DNA of 64,000 bases from Halichoerus grypus. Lineage: Eukaryota > Chordata > Mammalia > Carnivora > Phocidae. The notes beneath the pieces were generated by a model that did not search any database, was not told the origin of the DNA, and worked only from the letters and a program-made list of their open reading frames with translations. Within the stretch, counting starts at the first letter, position 1; every line of letters begins with the position of its first letter. Below, in pieces: positions 11,177 to 23,084 of the stretch. A program made the position numbers and the translations under genes. The stretch covers positions 149,595,793 through 149,659,792 of the forward strand of contig NC_135717.1 in assembly GCF_964656455.1 (NCBI RefSeq), in the 5' to 3' direction.

Positions 11177-12240
11177 GTCCATCACGTGAACTAGATTATT
11201 TCTGTATTGGCCCTTGGTACACTTGATACCTCCTTGGCTGTATCCTGTATTGTAGGGACTGGAAGTCTGAGAGCTCTACATTTCTCTGTCTCCTTTGCTA
11301 GCAGGGTTCTGAATTTGTATTAAGTTCCATCAATGAAATACATATGTATAATATTGGGAAGGTAGAAGAGAGGCAGAAATCATGGTGTACTGACCTTGCT
11401 CATACAAGCTCAAAGAAAGCAATTGTGAGCATCTCTTCCCAGCTCTGCATTCAGTGGCTTTAAATCAGTGGAAGTGGGAGTATTTACTCCACAAAACTGG
11501 CAAATACTACAAATCAGCACTTTACTTCTGCACACCACTGAGTAGAAAGTATATTATTAATTTACTAGTATTGGCAGGCAGATAACCAGGCATTAGTAGA
11601 AGTGAGGTTTTGCAGTAATCTCTGGGTGTTCCTTTGCTTATCATCCCCTGTGTCAGTGCTGCAGACATCTGTGAGCATTGGGGGCAATTAAGTTGAATTC
11701 CTGACTAGGGATATATTTGTAATTTTCTGATTGTCTGAATCCAGTGGTAAACCTGTGCTGGGCTAGCCTCCTTGGGCCTTTGCCTTTCCAATAGTTTTGT
11801 AAGCACCACATTCTCTTTGTTAAATTACTTCTTGCCTAAAATACCTAGAATATATTTTCCTGATGAAACTTTGATAATACATTATGACTTAAATATGTGA
11901 ATGAGTATGATTATCTCGGCAAAACTCATGTCAACTTGAAAAAATTAATAAAGGTTTTGAAAAATCAGTAATAACAAACATTGAGTATATCTCTGAGGGT
12001 GCCATCACTGAATTTACCTGAATGTGAAGATAAGCTCAATGGAAGACTTGAAGACTTTGGTACTTACAGGTTTTAGAAAATTTAAAATCAAAAGAACAGA
12101 AACACTGCTTAGCACTTTGAGTGAGGGAACCTTCTTTTTGCTTTTGTGCAGTCAGAGAGTCAACAGACTGTTGTCTTTGAATAAACTGAGCTCTTTCTAA
12201 TAGAGCTGAACCTATACGTCAGCAACCCAATTAACATATT
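11177..12240. other. unassigned sequence with a possible old interspersed repeat
   Basis: No gene is seen. The part 11215-11400 ('accttggctg..tcctgtattg', 'gtctcctttgctagcaggg') has the feel of an ancient mammalian interspersed repeat, but I cannot name it with confidence. Confidence 0.35.
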
Positions 12241-12706
12241 AAGAGAATATTTAGTGAAAATCTTCTGTGTTGAGTTTTGTGGTAGTGGTCTAGGGGAATA
12301 TAAAGATAAAAAGATATAATTCTTGCCCTTAAAAATACTATAAAAGAAATACTCAAGTATAATTCAAGCTAGAAAGTTACAAATTTCTTACAAAAAAAAC
12401 AGGTAAAGAACTCTGTGAATACTAATGTGAGAACATAATGCTTCCAGGTGAGTAACTCAATATTCTCTATTTAGTTTTCAGGCTGAAGCATGAGTCAATT
12501 TTAAAGGACTAGGTGGAAATGAGCACTGAGGTTGTTTGATGGGATGATAATGTGATAGAGAAGCTGGGTAAAAATGGAGAGGAAGGAAGTATTAATTCTG
12601 CAATGACTTCTTAGTATATATCATGTGCCAAGCTGACCCTGCAGTGATGGTCAATGTGGATATAACCCTGCCCAAGTCCATAGTCCCATGGATAAAACTG
12701 ACAAGT

Positions 12707-13112
12707 GTAATGGGTTGAATAGAACCCAAAATTCATGTCCTCAGGAATGTAAGAATGCAACCTTATTTGGAAATAGTGACTTTGCATATATAATTAGTTA
12801 AGGATCTTGAGATGAAATCATTCTGGATTTAGGGTGTCTTTATAAGAAGAGGAGAAGACAGACACAGAAAAGAAGTCCATGTGATGACCAACCCAGAGAT
12901 TGGAAGCCAAGGAAACCCAGGAACCACCATAAGCTGGAAGAGGTAAAGAGGGGTTCTCCCTCATACATTTCAGAGATGGTGTGACCTTGCTAAAACCTTG
13001 ATTTTGGTTTCCTGGCCTCCAGAACTGTAAATAAATTTCTGTTTTTTTTAAGTTACCGAGTTTATGGTACTTTTTTTTTGTTGTTGTTTACAATAGCCCT
13101 AGGAAACTAATA
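12707..13112 (+). mobile_element. MaLR (MLT1-like) LTR, sense
   Basis: The LTR starts 'tgtaatgggttgaatagaac', then shows 'caaccttatttggaaatagt', 'taaggatcttgagatgaaat', 'tctttataagaagaggag', 'cctccagaactgtaaata' and ends near 'cctaggaaactaatacc'. It is a solitary LTR inserted into the older repeat that resumes at about 13115. Confidence 0.88.
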
Positions 13113-13779
13113 CCATGAAGTAAATAAATAGGTAGAATGTTGTATGGTAAGTTCTATAGTAGAAGATTAAGTAGCTCTATATGAGTAGATAGGAAAGTTG
13201 CTAACCTAGAGTAGGTGAGGTAAAGATTCGCTAACACTTTCTTGAAAAAAGACATATAAACTGAAGTCTGAAATATGGGTAGGAATTAGGAGTTAGCAAG
13301 GCCATATAAGTACACAGAGTATTCCAGGTAGAAATTGCTTTTGTGGTATGAGAGAGGCCTGAAGAGTTTAGGTCATTTTTAACAAGATCATTTTGGCTCA
13401 GTTATGAACAGTGAATATCAGGAAAACCGAGAGATGAGGCTGGAGAAGTAAATGGGAGCCAGATGATAAAGGAACTCTTGAGCCATTCTAAGAAATTTGG
13501 ACTTGAGTAGCAATGGGAAGCCATTGAATGTACTTAGAAAAAGAAAGAACCTGAAACTTTTGGCATATCACTTATGGATACCATGTGGAGAATGGATTGG
13601 AGGGGAAGGGGGCAAGACTGGGGCCCGGGAGATTGGTTGGGAAATTTCTGAGTGATGCAGAGGAGAGATGAGAAAGACCTGTCTAGGCTTGTGACACAAG
13701 GCACATAGAGGAGTGGACTTTGATTTGAGATATGTACTGATTATAATAATAATACTAATAATTATGGTATTTATAGCCA

Positions 13780-13945
13780 TAGGCAAAAATTATTGAATGC
13801 TTACTATGTGTTGGATGTCATATTTGCATTATTTTATTTACTTCTCAATAGTCACTATTTATATTTCTATTTTTTGAAAGGTGACACTGAAGCTTAGAAA
13901 TCTTAAGCAATTTGCTCAAGATCATGCAGGGACTAATTTACAGAG
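13780..13945 (+). mobile_element. MIR, sense
   Basis: 'attgaatgcttactatgtgt' is followed by an intermediate AT-rich part and then 'gacactgaagcttagaaatc', 'aagcaatttgctcaagatca' and 'tgcagggacta'. This matches the MIR order 'attgagcgcttactatgtgc ... gaaactgaggc ... gtcacacag'. Confidence 0.85.
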
Positions 13946-14183
13946 CAAGGACCAACACTGTTCTCTAAACTTTTGAACTAAATATTTTAGAATATACACT
14001 TGGTAACTGGGAGTTAAAGATAATATGCACTGGATCATGGTGTCATTTGATGGTTACAAGGAACAAAGAAGAAGGAGCAGATTCATGAGGGAAGATCACA
14101 TCATGCATTTAGTTTTAGACATGTTGATTTGGAGGTATCTCTGGGGCCCATATATACAAATCACTTGGGGGGAAGTTGAGGGG

Positions 14184-14218
14184 AGAGAGAGAGAGAGAGG
14201 GAGAGACAGAGAGAGGAG
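14184..14218 (+). repeat. (GA)n-rich low-complexity tract
   Basis: A run of GAGAGA units with occasional GG and CA substitutions lies within the ancient repeat; no duplication or SINE head accompanies it. Confidence 0.85.
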
Positions 14219-14594
14219 AATATGAAAGAGAATAAGCAGAGATAGCAATGTAGACTTGGGAGTCATCAGCATGAAAATATGAAGTAAAAACCATGGGATT
14301 TGTTGGGATTGTTCAGGAATATGGGTCAAATAAATTATTCATGATAGATTCCCAGGAATGTCAAGATTTCAGGGCTTGACAAAGGGAGAGGATCCAAGAA
14401 TGAGACTAATGAGGAGTGTTAGACAAATGAAGATGGTTGAATACGTTTAAATATTTATGGGAAGAAGACAGTGGGAGTGGTGAAAATTTGTGAAAGAAGA
14501 AATACAGTAGAACAAATGCCTTGGGAGTCCTGGAGAGGATGTTATCCGAAGTATGAACACAGAGATTAGGTTTAAATAGAAAACATTCATTTTA

Positions 14595-14794
14595 TTTATT
14601 TTTCATTTTTTAAAAAAACATTTTATTTTTTTATTTGAGAGAGAGAGAGAGAGAGCACAGGGGGAGACAGAACAGAGGGAGAAGCAGACTTCCCGCTAAG
14701 TAGAGAGCCTCATGCAGGGCTCAATCCCAGGACCCTGAAATCATGGCCTGAGCCAAAGGCAGATGCTTAACTGACTGAGCCACCCAGGCACCCC
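14595..14794 (-). mobile_element. SINEC, antisense, perfect duplication
   Basis: The tail complement 'ttttttaaaaaaacatttta' leads into a (GA)n tract at 14637-14655, 'agggagaagcagacttcc', 'cccaggaccctgaaatcat' and the head complement 'gagccacccaggcacccc'. A perfect 17-bp target-site duplication, AGAAAACATTCATTTTA, is at 14578-14594 and 14795-14811. It disrupts the ancient repeat on either side. Confidence 0.97.
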
Positions 14795-15294
14795 AGAAAA
14801 CATTCATTTTAATAAGAAGTGCAAAGAAGGAATAGATGGCAGATGAGTCAGTTTGGAGGTTTGACTGCAGTAAGTTGGATTCATTGTATTTTCTAAGGAA
14901 GGTAAGATGCCAGGTTGCTCAACTGATCAGAGGTTTGAGAGGAGTGGAGAAAGTATGGAAACACTGTTGTGCCAAACATGAGTCCTGACTATGGAAGGTT
15001 AGTACTCATGGAACTGTGGAACTATGGAACAGTGTCTGGGCATCATCAATATCCTAGATGCACTGAAATTAAAGTGGCAGCAGTTTTTCCAGCTGGGTGA
15101 TTTTCCCCAACAACACTCAGCAGATTGAGCACTGGACTAACTATAACTGGTGCTTTGCTAGGTGGGTGCCATGAAGGGAAAAGTCAACAGTCAAGAGAAT
15201 TGAGAATGTTGGCAAGAGAGTGAGCACAGTAAAAGCCAGTGATGGGTAAATGGAGAGGTAAGTGGGGGGAAAAAAGTTCAGAATCTTGGGTTCT

Positions 15295-15450
15295 ATTTTG
15301 GATCTACCATTAGCTAGTTGGGTCATGTTGGTGATATCTCTTAAACCCTGTGGGCTTTAGCTTTCCTTTTCTATAAAGTGAAGAACTGAACTACATGACC
15401 AATCTCTAAGGTTATTCCAGCCTGAAAATTGTGTGAGTCTATGACTACTA
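15295..15450 (-). mobile_element. MIR-family fragment, antisense
   Basis: 'accattagctagttgggtca', then 'tcttaaaccctgtgggcttt' and 'ttctataaagtgaagaactg' follow the reverse MIR order; the end resembles MIR subfamilies with 'gaccaatctctaaggttatt'. It is diverged. Confidence 0.65.
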
Positions 15451-15451
15451 C

Positions 15452-17205
15452 AGGAAGCAGTGAAGGCAGGATAGAAGGGAGTTGAAGGGTCAAAGTAAGC
15501 TGTAAAAACTCCCAAAGATTTGAGACTCTTGAATGTATTTATTCCAACTGAAATGTCTATATAAAACAAAATACATTGCTAAGTTTCAGCAAAAACTCTA
15601 TTTTAATCAGAATTCTACTTGAACATAAAGAAACCTTGACAAGTCTGATTATTCCCTGTAGTAAGATAATTGGTATATTCAGGAATCCACAGTGAGATTT
15701 ATGAGGACTGGGATACGGCATGTCCATGATGGAGGAGGCACATCAACTAGAGGATGAAGTCGAAACTGTGGAACCCCTTCCTAACTCAGCTACACCCACA
15801 TGAGAAATGACACAACCTTACTTTATGAGTAGATAGTGAATAATTTGGTAGAACACTAGTAATCTCATGTTGGCTATGTAATTTGTAACTCATTTTTTTC
15901 AGCTGTTCATATCCTAATTTAAACTGGTTAAAATGAGTGAAAAGTCATTTGGGATTAAAGCTGAAGCTTTTAAAAGCTAATTTTGGAGACTTAGACTGCT
16001 TTTCTGTGACTGCCACTTACCATTATAAAATTAAGTGAATTCTTATAGAGTAGACTAAAGTCTAAGGTTATAAGGAATTTCCTTATCTCCTTTTGTATGG
16101 TTTTGTCCTGAATGGGAATAACAGTTTGAAGACTCTGAACCCAGTCACCCCTCACTTGGGATCTTTAGCACAAATGGCCCCATTTTAAGACTGATACACA
16201 TGTCAGTGGATCTGGTGGTACATTTTAGGACATTTTGGGATGAAACATCCTTCTGTGTAACAGGATGCAACTGACATGACCTCAATATGTTATGACTCAC
16301 TCCAGGAAGCTCTATAAGGAAATAAAATGGAAAAGAAATAAAATTTTCCAGTGTGAAGTTAGAGAAAGATTTTTGTGTGAAAGACAGATGATGGCATTAT
16401 TAATAGTGAAGGGTAAAAGCTGAAACATTTGAATATTCGGCTAAACATCTCTAAATTTCTCATTTCAGTGTGGATAGAAATAACCACTCTTGAGGTATTT
16501 CCGTAAACTCAGTTTCAACTCTAGCCAGGAATCAAGAGGAAAAAAAAGAAGTCCCTTCTCAAGCAGTTTATAAACTAAAAATAAAGATGACAAAAAGTCA
16601 GATTCAGATTAAATTGGAAAAGCTGGTGGTTTGGAACAGTAGTTTTATCTCCCCAAGACAGAAATATATAGGCTACAGTAAGAGAACCGTAAGTATTTAC
16701 TGACATACACAGAGAGAAATAACTAGTGCCCAGCCTTATTCAATACTCATTAACACATGATCAATTAAATTTTGGCAAACAACACTGATTATTAATGAGT
16801 CCCAAACAGTCACATTTTCTGATCACTGAGAGCTAGAATCTAAAGGAAATAATGTGTACCACTTGTTATACAATCCCTGTTGAATATATTCCAGGACTTT
16901 GGTGAGCTAAGACAGAAAAATATAGCTCCAGTTCTGCTGAGTTGTTCCCAAGGACTATAATTATATTTTATAGTATTTAGCTCAACCAAATCATTTTTCA
17001 TTTTAAGTATAATGTAGCAACAATAGCTTGAGACCTTTGAATTTTGCCCCAAATATTATTGTTTTGTCACATATGTCCTAAAGCCCCACCTGTACCACAA
17101 GAGAACCCCAATTATATGCTTTTCCTATAATGTAACTCTGAGAAGGGGCTGTCTTGGTAAAATTTCAACCTTAGAAGTTATATATTTTGTCTTTACCGGG
17201 GAAGG
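15452..17205. other. unassigned sequence
   Basis: No gene, repeat or splice-flanked frame stands out. Composition is evenly AT-rich. Short antisense frames (70 codons at 16840-17052) carry no recognisable motif. Confidence 0.5.
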
Positions 17206-17207
17206 CA

Positions 17208-17395
17208 ACCTTTTAGAGTGGAAAGAACATTTAGTCTTTAGGATATCTGGCTTCCAGTTTGGGCTTTGTCTATCTGCTGTACGACCTTGGAGAACTCATA
17301 AAACTTCTCCGGGCTTTATTGGCTTCTATGTCAAATGAAGGATGGATTTAGACCCTCCAAGATGCCAATGCTAATTTTCATGATTCCATGAACAC
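17208..17395 (-). mobile_element. MIR fragment, antisense
   Basis: 'ttagagtggaaagaacattt', 'gctgtacgaccttggagaac' and 'gtcaaatgaaggatggattt' follow the reverse MIR plan. The core 'gtgaccttgggcaag' is degraded to 'acgaccttggagaac'. Confidence 0.7.
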
Positions 17396-17796
17396 ATAGG
17401 CAACTCACAAATGTGGATGATATCTATCAGCATATACTGTAATTTTCTGTTAAACAGATCTATGAGAAGTTGTAGAAGTCAGAAGTACTGGCTTCTGCTT
17501 TTGATTTGATTTATTGTTTTTAAAAAGTATCTCTGACACAGTTTGGGGTGACTCATTTCAGGGAAGGGTAGAGAGAGCAAATAAAGAGAAAATAAACTAA
17601 TTTCAAATGGATGAATGGAGGAATGAGTCATCAAAAACAAAATTCAGACTTAGAGAAAAGCACTTGTGTAATCTAGATAATCTGTGAAATATTACAAAAG
17701 AATTATAAAAGAAGAAAAGATATAGGGCTTACAAATTTGGTGAAAGAAGTAAGAAAATTGAAAATATTATCCAGGAAGTTATTTTTTACTTTGGGA

Positions 17797-17889
17797 TATA
17801 TATATATATACATGAATATATATTTATGTGTGTATATATGCATACATAAATATACAAACATACATAATACATGTGCATATACATAAATA
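17797..17889. repeat. AT/TATG low-complexity tract
   Basis: A (TA)n core at 17799-17812 grades into degenerate TATG, CATA and TACA units and stops at the SINE duplication. The SINE at 17905 landed at its edge. Confidence 0.85.
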
Positions 17890-17904
17890 TATAAATTAAT
17901 CTCT

Positions 17905-18106
17905 CTCTCTTTTTTTAAAGATTTTACTTATTTATTTGACAGAGAGAGAGACAGCGAAAGAGGGAACACAAGCGGGGGAGTGGGAGACGGAGATGCAGGC
18001 TTCCCCCCTGAGCAGGGAGCCTGATGCGGGACTCGATCCCAGGACCCTGAGATCATGAACTGAGCCGAAGGCAGTCGCTTAACCAACTGAGCCACCCAGG
18101 CGCCCC
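17905..18106 (-). mobile_element. SINEC, young antisense copy
   Basis: Close to consensus: tail 'ttttttaaagattttactta', 'acagcgaaagagggaacaca', 'cgggactcgatcccaggacc', 'tcgcttaaccaactgagcc' and head complement 'caggcgcccc'. A perfect 15-bp duplication TATAAATTAATCTCT is at 17890-17904 and 18107-18121. The variant with a 'gttccctct..cgctgtctct' segment (sense) is one I associate with arctoid carnivorans. Confidence 0.97.
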
Positions 18107-18121
18107 TATAAATTAATCTCT

Positions 18122-18880
18122 TTAATGTGTACACCATGGAAAATGAGAGGGATTCAAAGACTGCTTTGTATGCTCTCACCTAAAGTTGAATTACCCATGG
18201 TAGAAGATAAGTGGCTTCTTCTATCTAATCTACAGATGTCATCAGAGATAGAGCATGGGGTTGGGTGCTAAGAAATGGTCATGCTAATTATGCTCATTTG
18301 CTTTCTACTGTCATAGACTTACTGAGAAGGTGTGCCATCTTCATGACAAGGACCAAGTCTTACTGGATGGGGGTGGGATCTCAGTGACTCAGGTGAGTAT
18401 GGCCTATCCAGAGAACTGTGAATTGGAGATCCTTAAGTTAGTGTTAAGAAGAGCTTAAGATGTATTACTATTTGTTCTGGAGCAAGAGGAGAGCTATCAG
18501 GCTAGGTGATCACTGGATCTGGTGACTGCTAGTTACAGCAGCAGCAATGTGATGAATGCCTTCAACATGTAGAACACATCCTATAAACTATACAATATGG
18601 CTGTATTTAAGCTTCACAATAGCAGGACTAAAAGAACTTGAGATGGATTAGTGATTCTGGAAGAATGGTGATTCCACATGGTAAAATGGTGGGCCAAGGG
18701 TGATGTTGTTGACGGGCATCCAGGTTAAAATGGACTCAAATCCATGAATGATTTTGAGCAACTTGATTTTAGGTAAGGACCCGGGGTTTCTGGACAGCAG
18801 TAGTTTATACTGTCCAGATGAGAATTACAACTTCCACTGGGGACTTTGCTGATAGTATTTGCAATGGGTGACATAGAAAC
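18122..18880. other. unassigned sequence
   Basis: No gene or confident repeat is seen. A few MIR-like words occur near 18550-18640, but not in a convincing order. Confidence 0.45.
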
Positions 18881-18884
18881 ATTC

Positions 18885-18914
18885 CATTCATTCATTCATT
18901 CATTCATTCATTCT
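18885..18914 (+). repeat. (ATTC)n microsatellite
   Basis: About seven CATTCATT units are uninterrupted to 18913, then continue imperfectly to 18938. It sits where the ancient L1M UTR-like family has an 'attcattca' start, so it probably expanded from that element. Confidence 0.93.
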
Positions 18915-18939
18915 CTTTCATTCATTTACTTATTCATTA

Positions 18940-19420
18940 ACCCATTTATCTAACTTTGCATCAGACATGATACAAGGCACTTAATGGTCTGAAAATGTGG
19001 TTCCTACCCTTTAAGAGTTTAAAAATTAACAATATCATATGTATTAACATATAATACATTTAATGTAGTAACATGATACATGTAATATTGTATAATGTGT
19101 ATATGCATATGAATTGCACGTATATATTATATATACATATACACAAACGGTCATGGATATACAGACTAACTGAGGCTACTCTAATTGTCCTGGGGGTAAA
19201 GACCTTCAGATAGGCGAGGGTGGGTATATTTGAGGGCAGTGAGGAAGTTGGTGTGGCTGGAGCAGAGTTTCCCAGGAAGGGGTAGAAATGGAGGAGATAA
19301 GGTCAGAGAAGTGTTAGCATAAGAAAGCTCAGTAGGCCTTTGTGAGGACTTTGGCTTTTACCTTGAGTGAAATAGGCAGCCATTGTAAGATTATATGTAA
19401 AGTCAGAATTAACCACTTAG
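18940..19420 (+). mobile_element. ancient interspersed repeat, second copy
   Basis: Same family as 12600-15000. 'cagacatgatacaaggcac' and 'gttcctaccctttaagagtt' precede an AT-rich insertion (19030-19145). 'gttggtgtggctggagcaga' and 'tgaggactttggcttttacc' then 'ggcagccattgtaagat' follow in family order. It is strongly diverged. Confidence 0.5.
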
Positions 19421-19443
19421 CGGGAGATTTCTCCAACAGAGTT

Positions 19444-19460
19444 AAAAAAAAAAAAAAAAA
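19444..19460 (+). repeat. A17 homopolymer
   Basis: Uninterrupted A run following 'caacagagtt'. No matching duplication was found on the two sides, so no retrotransposed body is called. Confidence 0.8.
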
Positions 19461-21405
19461 TGACGAGTCTTGAGCTCCAAATCACTGGCCTAAAACTGAT
19501 GGTATTCTATGAGTATAAACCAAAACATCTTTTTCTGTTTATGCCCTTTCTCTCAGGTACCACTGAATTTCCTGGGCTCTGGGTTCTAGGATTATGCTTT
19601 TGCCTGTGATAGTGCTCTAGAGGCTGGGGATTGGCATGCTCTAATTTTGTAGATGTGGGAATAGTGCTGTGAAATCTTGTTTCTGGTGGGAAGACCTGTG
19701 GCCTGCAGTTTGGGCCCATTTGGCCAGATTTGAGCCATATCCTCAAACATAGCTTACTAAGAATAAAGATAATATTTTGATCTCCACTTGAGATACTCCA
19801 CTTTTATCTATCTCTCAATTAGTTCTAAAATGGAAGGAAAAGAGGGGTGTTAAAATCAATGTCTAAAACATGCTCCATTTGTTTCCACCTAGTGCCTAGG
19901 TGCTGCAGCTGAAGGCTAAGAGAAAGAGACAGGGAAAGAGGCAGAAGAGAATGAGGGTCTGCAAGAGGAATAATAGTATTTTTAAAAAAGATTATAATTG
20001 TAATAATTCATTATATTTAGAATTATATTTAAGAATATATTTGAGAATGCATCCTCTCTCTGTTCCTCAGTTTCTTGTCTCTCAGACCTAAAGAACTAGG
20101 GCAGTGATCAATTAAATATTCCTTAAGGTGCTCTGTTATGATGACAAAATGAAAACTCATCAACTAAAATGAAATTGTTAAAGGAAACAAGTAGATGCGG
20201 CAAATTGGTGTTGGGTGAATTGGTTTTCAGTGAAATGGCCATTTGGTGGATTGGTCAATTGGCAAACTGGCTTAAAACAAATTTGTCTTTAGCAATTTGA
20301 CCTAGAACAAAATGATTAATGGATCCTCTGTGTAAGAACCATGACAAATGTCATCCAGCCTCAGCTTAAACAACCAATAATGAGAAATACACTGCAGTAC
20401 AAAACAATCCAAAACAATTAAAAACATTTGTTTTTAAATACTTGCATTATATATGTCTCTTCATTTTGTACTAAAATTTGTCCACAGGTCATTATCTGAC
20501 CCTCAGGACCAACATAGAATTTTTTTCTGGTCTGTTTTCCATATGTAAGCCTACTAGTAGAGATTAAATAAGCTATTGTGTCTTACCTACATTTTATCCA
20601 GCCTGAATAGTTGAGTTCCTTGGGTTGTCTCTTTTGTAATTTGATTTTTGCATCCTTTCTCCATCTTGGTAGCTCTGCCAACATCCTTCTTTAGGAACAT
20701 CATACAGAATAGAACATAATCCTGGTCTGAGCACTGCTAAGAACACGATCATGTCCTTTATTCTGAAACTTATTGTCCCTGTTATTTTGAACAAGCAAAC
20801 TTTGTGAGATAATCAAAATGTAAGTTTTTTGTTTTTTTTCTATCTTCTAATGTCCCTTTAAAATATTTCAATAGTGGAAGTTCTTCTCTTCCCTTCGAAT
20901 AAAACAAATCTGTCAGGTTCCTGAGTTTTCTATCCATTCTAAGGTAATATTGAGGTATCTGGCCAATGTAATTCAACAAATACCATCTTAATTTGGCAAT
21001 TAAAATAGCAACCTTTAGGTCTTCATTCCAAGTTAAGACTTCCTTCTCGAGCTAGGGCTTGACTGTAGGCAAGTGGCCTGCCTTCTAGAAAGTGGTGTTG
21101 TTGACTATTTGTCTCAGCTTACCTCCTTCTCTTTCAACCTACTAGCTGCTCTTTCTGGTTTCTTCAGGGTCTACTGATGGTGGGAGGTAGGATGGGGACA
21201 GATAAAGAAGTAAGAGGATAGGGTATTTCTCACTTGATGTTTACTCCTATAAAAAATACTCCTAGCTGGATGTTCTCTAGGTCTGGAAGATGGTAAAGCT
21301 TTATTTTTCTCTCCTGGGCACTTCTGTGGATTCTTAAGAGGTTTCCCTGCTGGTCCATCAGAATACTCATAATTCAAGTGATTTAGGTATCGAATCCAAT
21401 ACCCA
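19461..21405. other. unassigned sequence including an ATTGG-iterated stretch
   Basis: No gene is seen. 20204-20262 holds four ATTGG words within 59 bp (listed under findings). The remaining sequence shows no named repeat and no credible exon. Confidence 0.45.
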
Positions 21406-21407
21406 AA

Positions 21408-21541
21408 TTGGGCAATGTCTGGGGACATTTGTGATTGTCACAACTAAGAGGGGCTCCTGGCACGGAGTGGGGAGAGACCAGGGATGTTGCTCAACACCCT
21501 ACAATGCATAGGATGGTCCCACCCCAGAGAATAATCCAGCC
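21408..21541 (+). mobile_element. MER20-like hAT fragment, sense
   Basis: 'ggcaatgtctggggacattt', 'tgattgtcacaactaagagg', 'gaccagggatgttgctcaac' and 'accctacaatgcataggat' match the order of the non-autonomous hAT-Charlie family MER20. The first part is missing. The fragment ends where a 50-bp tandem duplication begins. Confidence 0.8.
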
Positions 21542-21634
21542 GCTGCTTCAGATCTCAACCTCAGACTCTGGTTTTCCATGGCTTTTCGGCTGCTGCTTCA
21601 GATCTCAACCTCAGACTCTGGTTTTTCCATGGCT
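21542..21634 (+). repeat. 50-bp-period tandem duplication
   Basis: The 42-43-bp unit beginning GCTGCTTCAGATCTCAACCT occurs at 21542-21583 and again at 21592-21634. It is identical except for one extra T in a T run and is separated by a short 'tttcgg..' spacer. Confidence 0.95.
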
Positions 21635-21639
21635 CATTC

Positions 21640-23080
21640 CACACAGACCCTTGTTTGAGGTCTCTTATTCTCTGAATGAAGTCCTCTTGGGCAAATTCCC
21701 ATCTAAAATGGCCACACCGGCTCTCCGGAAAACACATATTTATTCTTTACCTTGGTGAAACTCAAGAAGTTCAGACAAATTCCAGTGCAGTGGTGTCTCT
21801 CTCCTGACTCTGCCCTCAGGCCTCTCCTCTGTAGATCCCTAGGCAACTCTGGCACCAGCACGGCATGCTTCCTGACACCCAGCAAATGCACATGAAGCTC
21901 TCCGCAGGTCCTACTGAAGCCCTGGTCTCTGTGCTTTAGGCTAAGGGAAAAGTGTCCCACCTGCTGCTGTGAGGCTGGGAGCGGAGATTCAAAGTGCCAA
22001 AGCTGCTCTCCCCAAAAGATCTCTTCACAAATCTACTCTTACTTACTACTCCTATACCTTTTTATATCTTTCTCATGGACTTTAGAGCCTTTGAATCTGT
22101 CCTAGGTCATTACATTAGAAACTTCTGCTCACTGGTCTAACAGCTCACTTTGGAACCCAATATCGTACATACGGGGTTACCTCAGCCAAAACTTCCTATC
22201 TGTGCTTCTTTTAAATGCAGCCTAAGATCAAATTAAATTTTGTAGTATTTTTATGACTCTCTATCCTTCCTTGACCAAATTGCTCTACTTCTTAGTCTTG
22301 TAATTAGGGTGTTCGGAAGAAATGATAAGGTATTAGAAATAATAATACAGCTTAAGCATCTGTTACATATTTATTAACTACATTTAGAAACCTCTTTTGA
22401 GGAGCTTGAGGGCTCACATATCATACACAATCTTAAAAATCATGGCTTTTTGTACAGCTTGCCAGCTGGAGGAGGTAGAAAGAAAAGGAGGAGAGGGAGC
22501 TGAAGGCAAGGGAAGGAATGGTTGCTGTAGCCAGTGCACCAAGAGAATAAACAAGGCAGGAAAGCATCCACTCCAACCCTGAGACACAATTTCAAGGGCT
22601 GTGTTTACTTCCCTGGGACACCGATTGTTTTCCAAATAAGGTCTATGCATGGTAAAGAAAAGAGTGGCACGAGTTCTCCGGAAACTCATTCAAATGGAAA
22701 ATAAATTCTTGGATTTAATCCGGTGCAAATTATCTTTCTAATCAGATGAGGGTATACTTCCATGTCCATATATAATATAAAAATCTTGAACTGAAATAAA
22801 ACTCATACCCAAAAGAGAACAAATCCCCAGGAGCCATTTTCCACCAACCTGTTTTTATCTCCTGGAATTTATTCTCCTCCTTTACCAAGAGATTCCTGTG
22901 AAAGTATGACTCAGTTCCTCCAGCAGCTCTTGACAAGTACCTCTGAGACAAATTTCAAAACTGATCTTACACATTTTAAGAACGCTTATTCACACAGCAT
23001 TTTCTGACACACTTTTCAGTGTTCTGGAACTGCTTCTTCATTCCATCCCCCACTCCTCAAATCCTTGTCCTTTATTTTTA
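21640..23080. other. unassigned sequence
   Basis: 21760-22010 is richer in G and C than most of the window. Frames on both strands (85 and 91 codons) overlap and have no recognisable domain. No named repeat is seen. Confidence 0.45.
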
Positions 23081-23084
23081 GCCC

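Larger units (their letters stand above)
12600..15000 (+). mobile_element. ancient interspersed repeat (L1M UTR-like), split by three insertions
   Basis: The fragments share one known medium-reiterated sequence order: a 'catgtgccaagc' start at 12619, an 'attccaggtagaaattgc' piece at 13320, a 'gggaagccattgaatg' piece at 13514 and 'gacttgggagtcatcagcat' at 14252. The body is interrupted by an MLT1 LTR (12707-13112), an MIR (13780-13945) and a SINEC (14595-14794). I recall this family as an old L1-associated UTR-type repeat, but the exact name is uncertain. It contains no coding frame. Confidence 0.5.
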
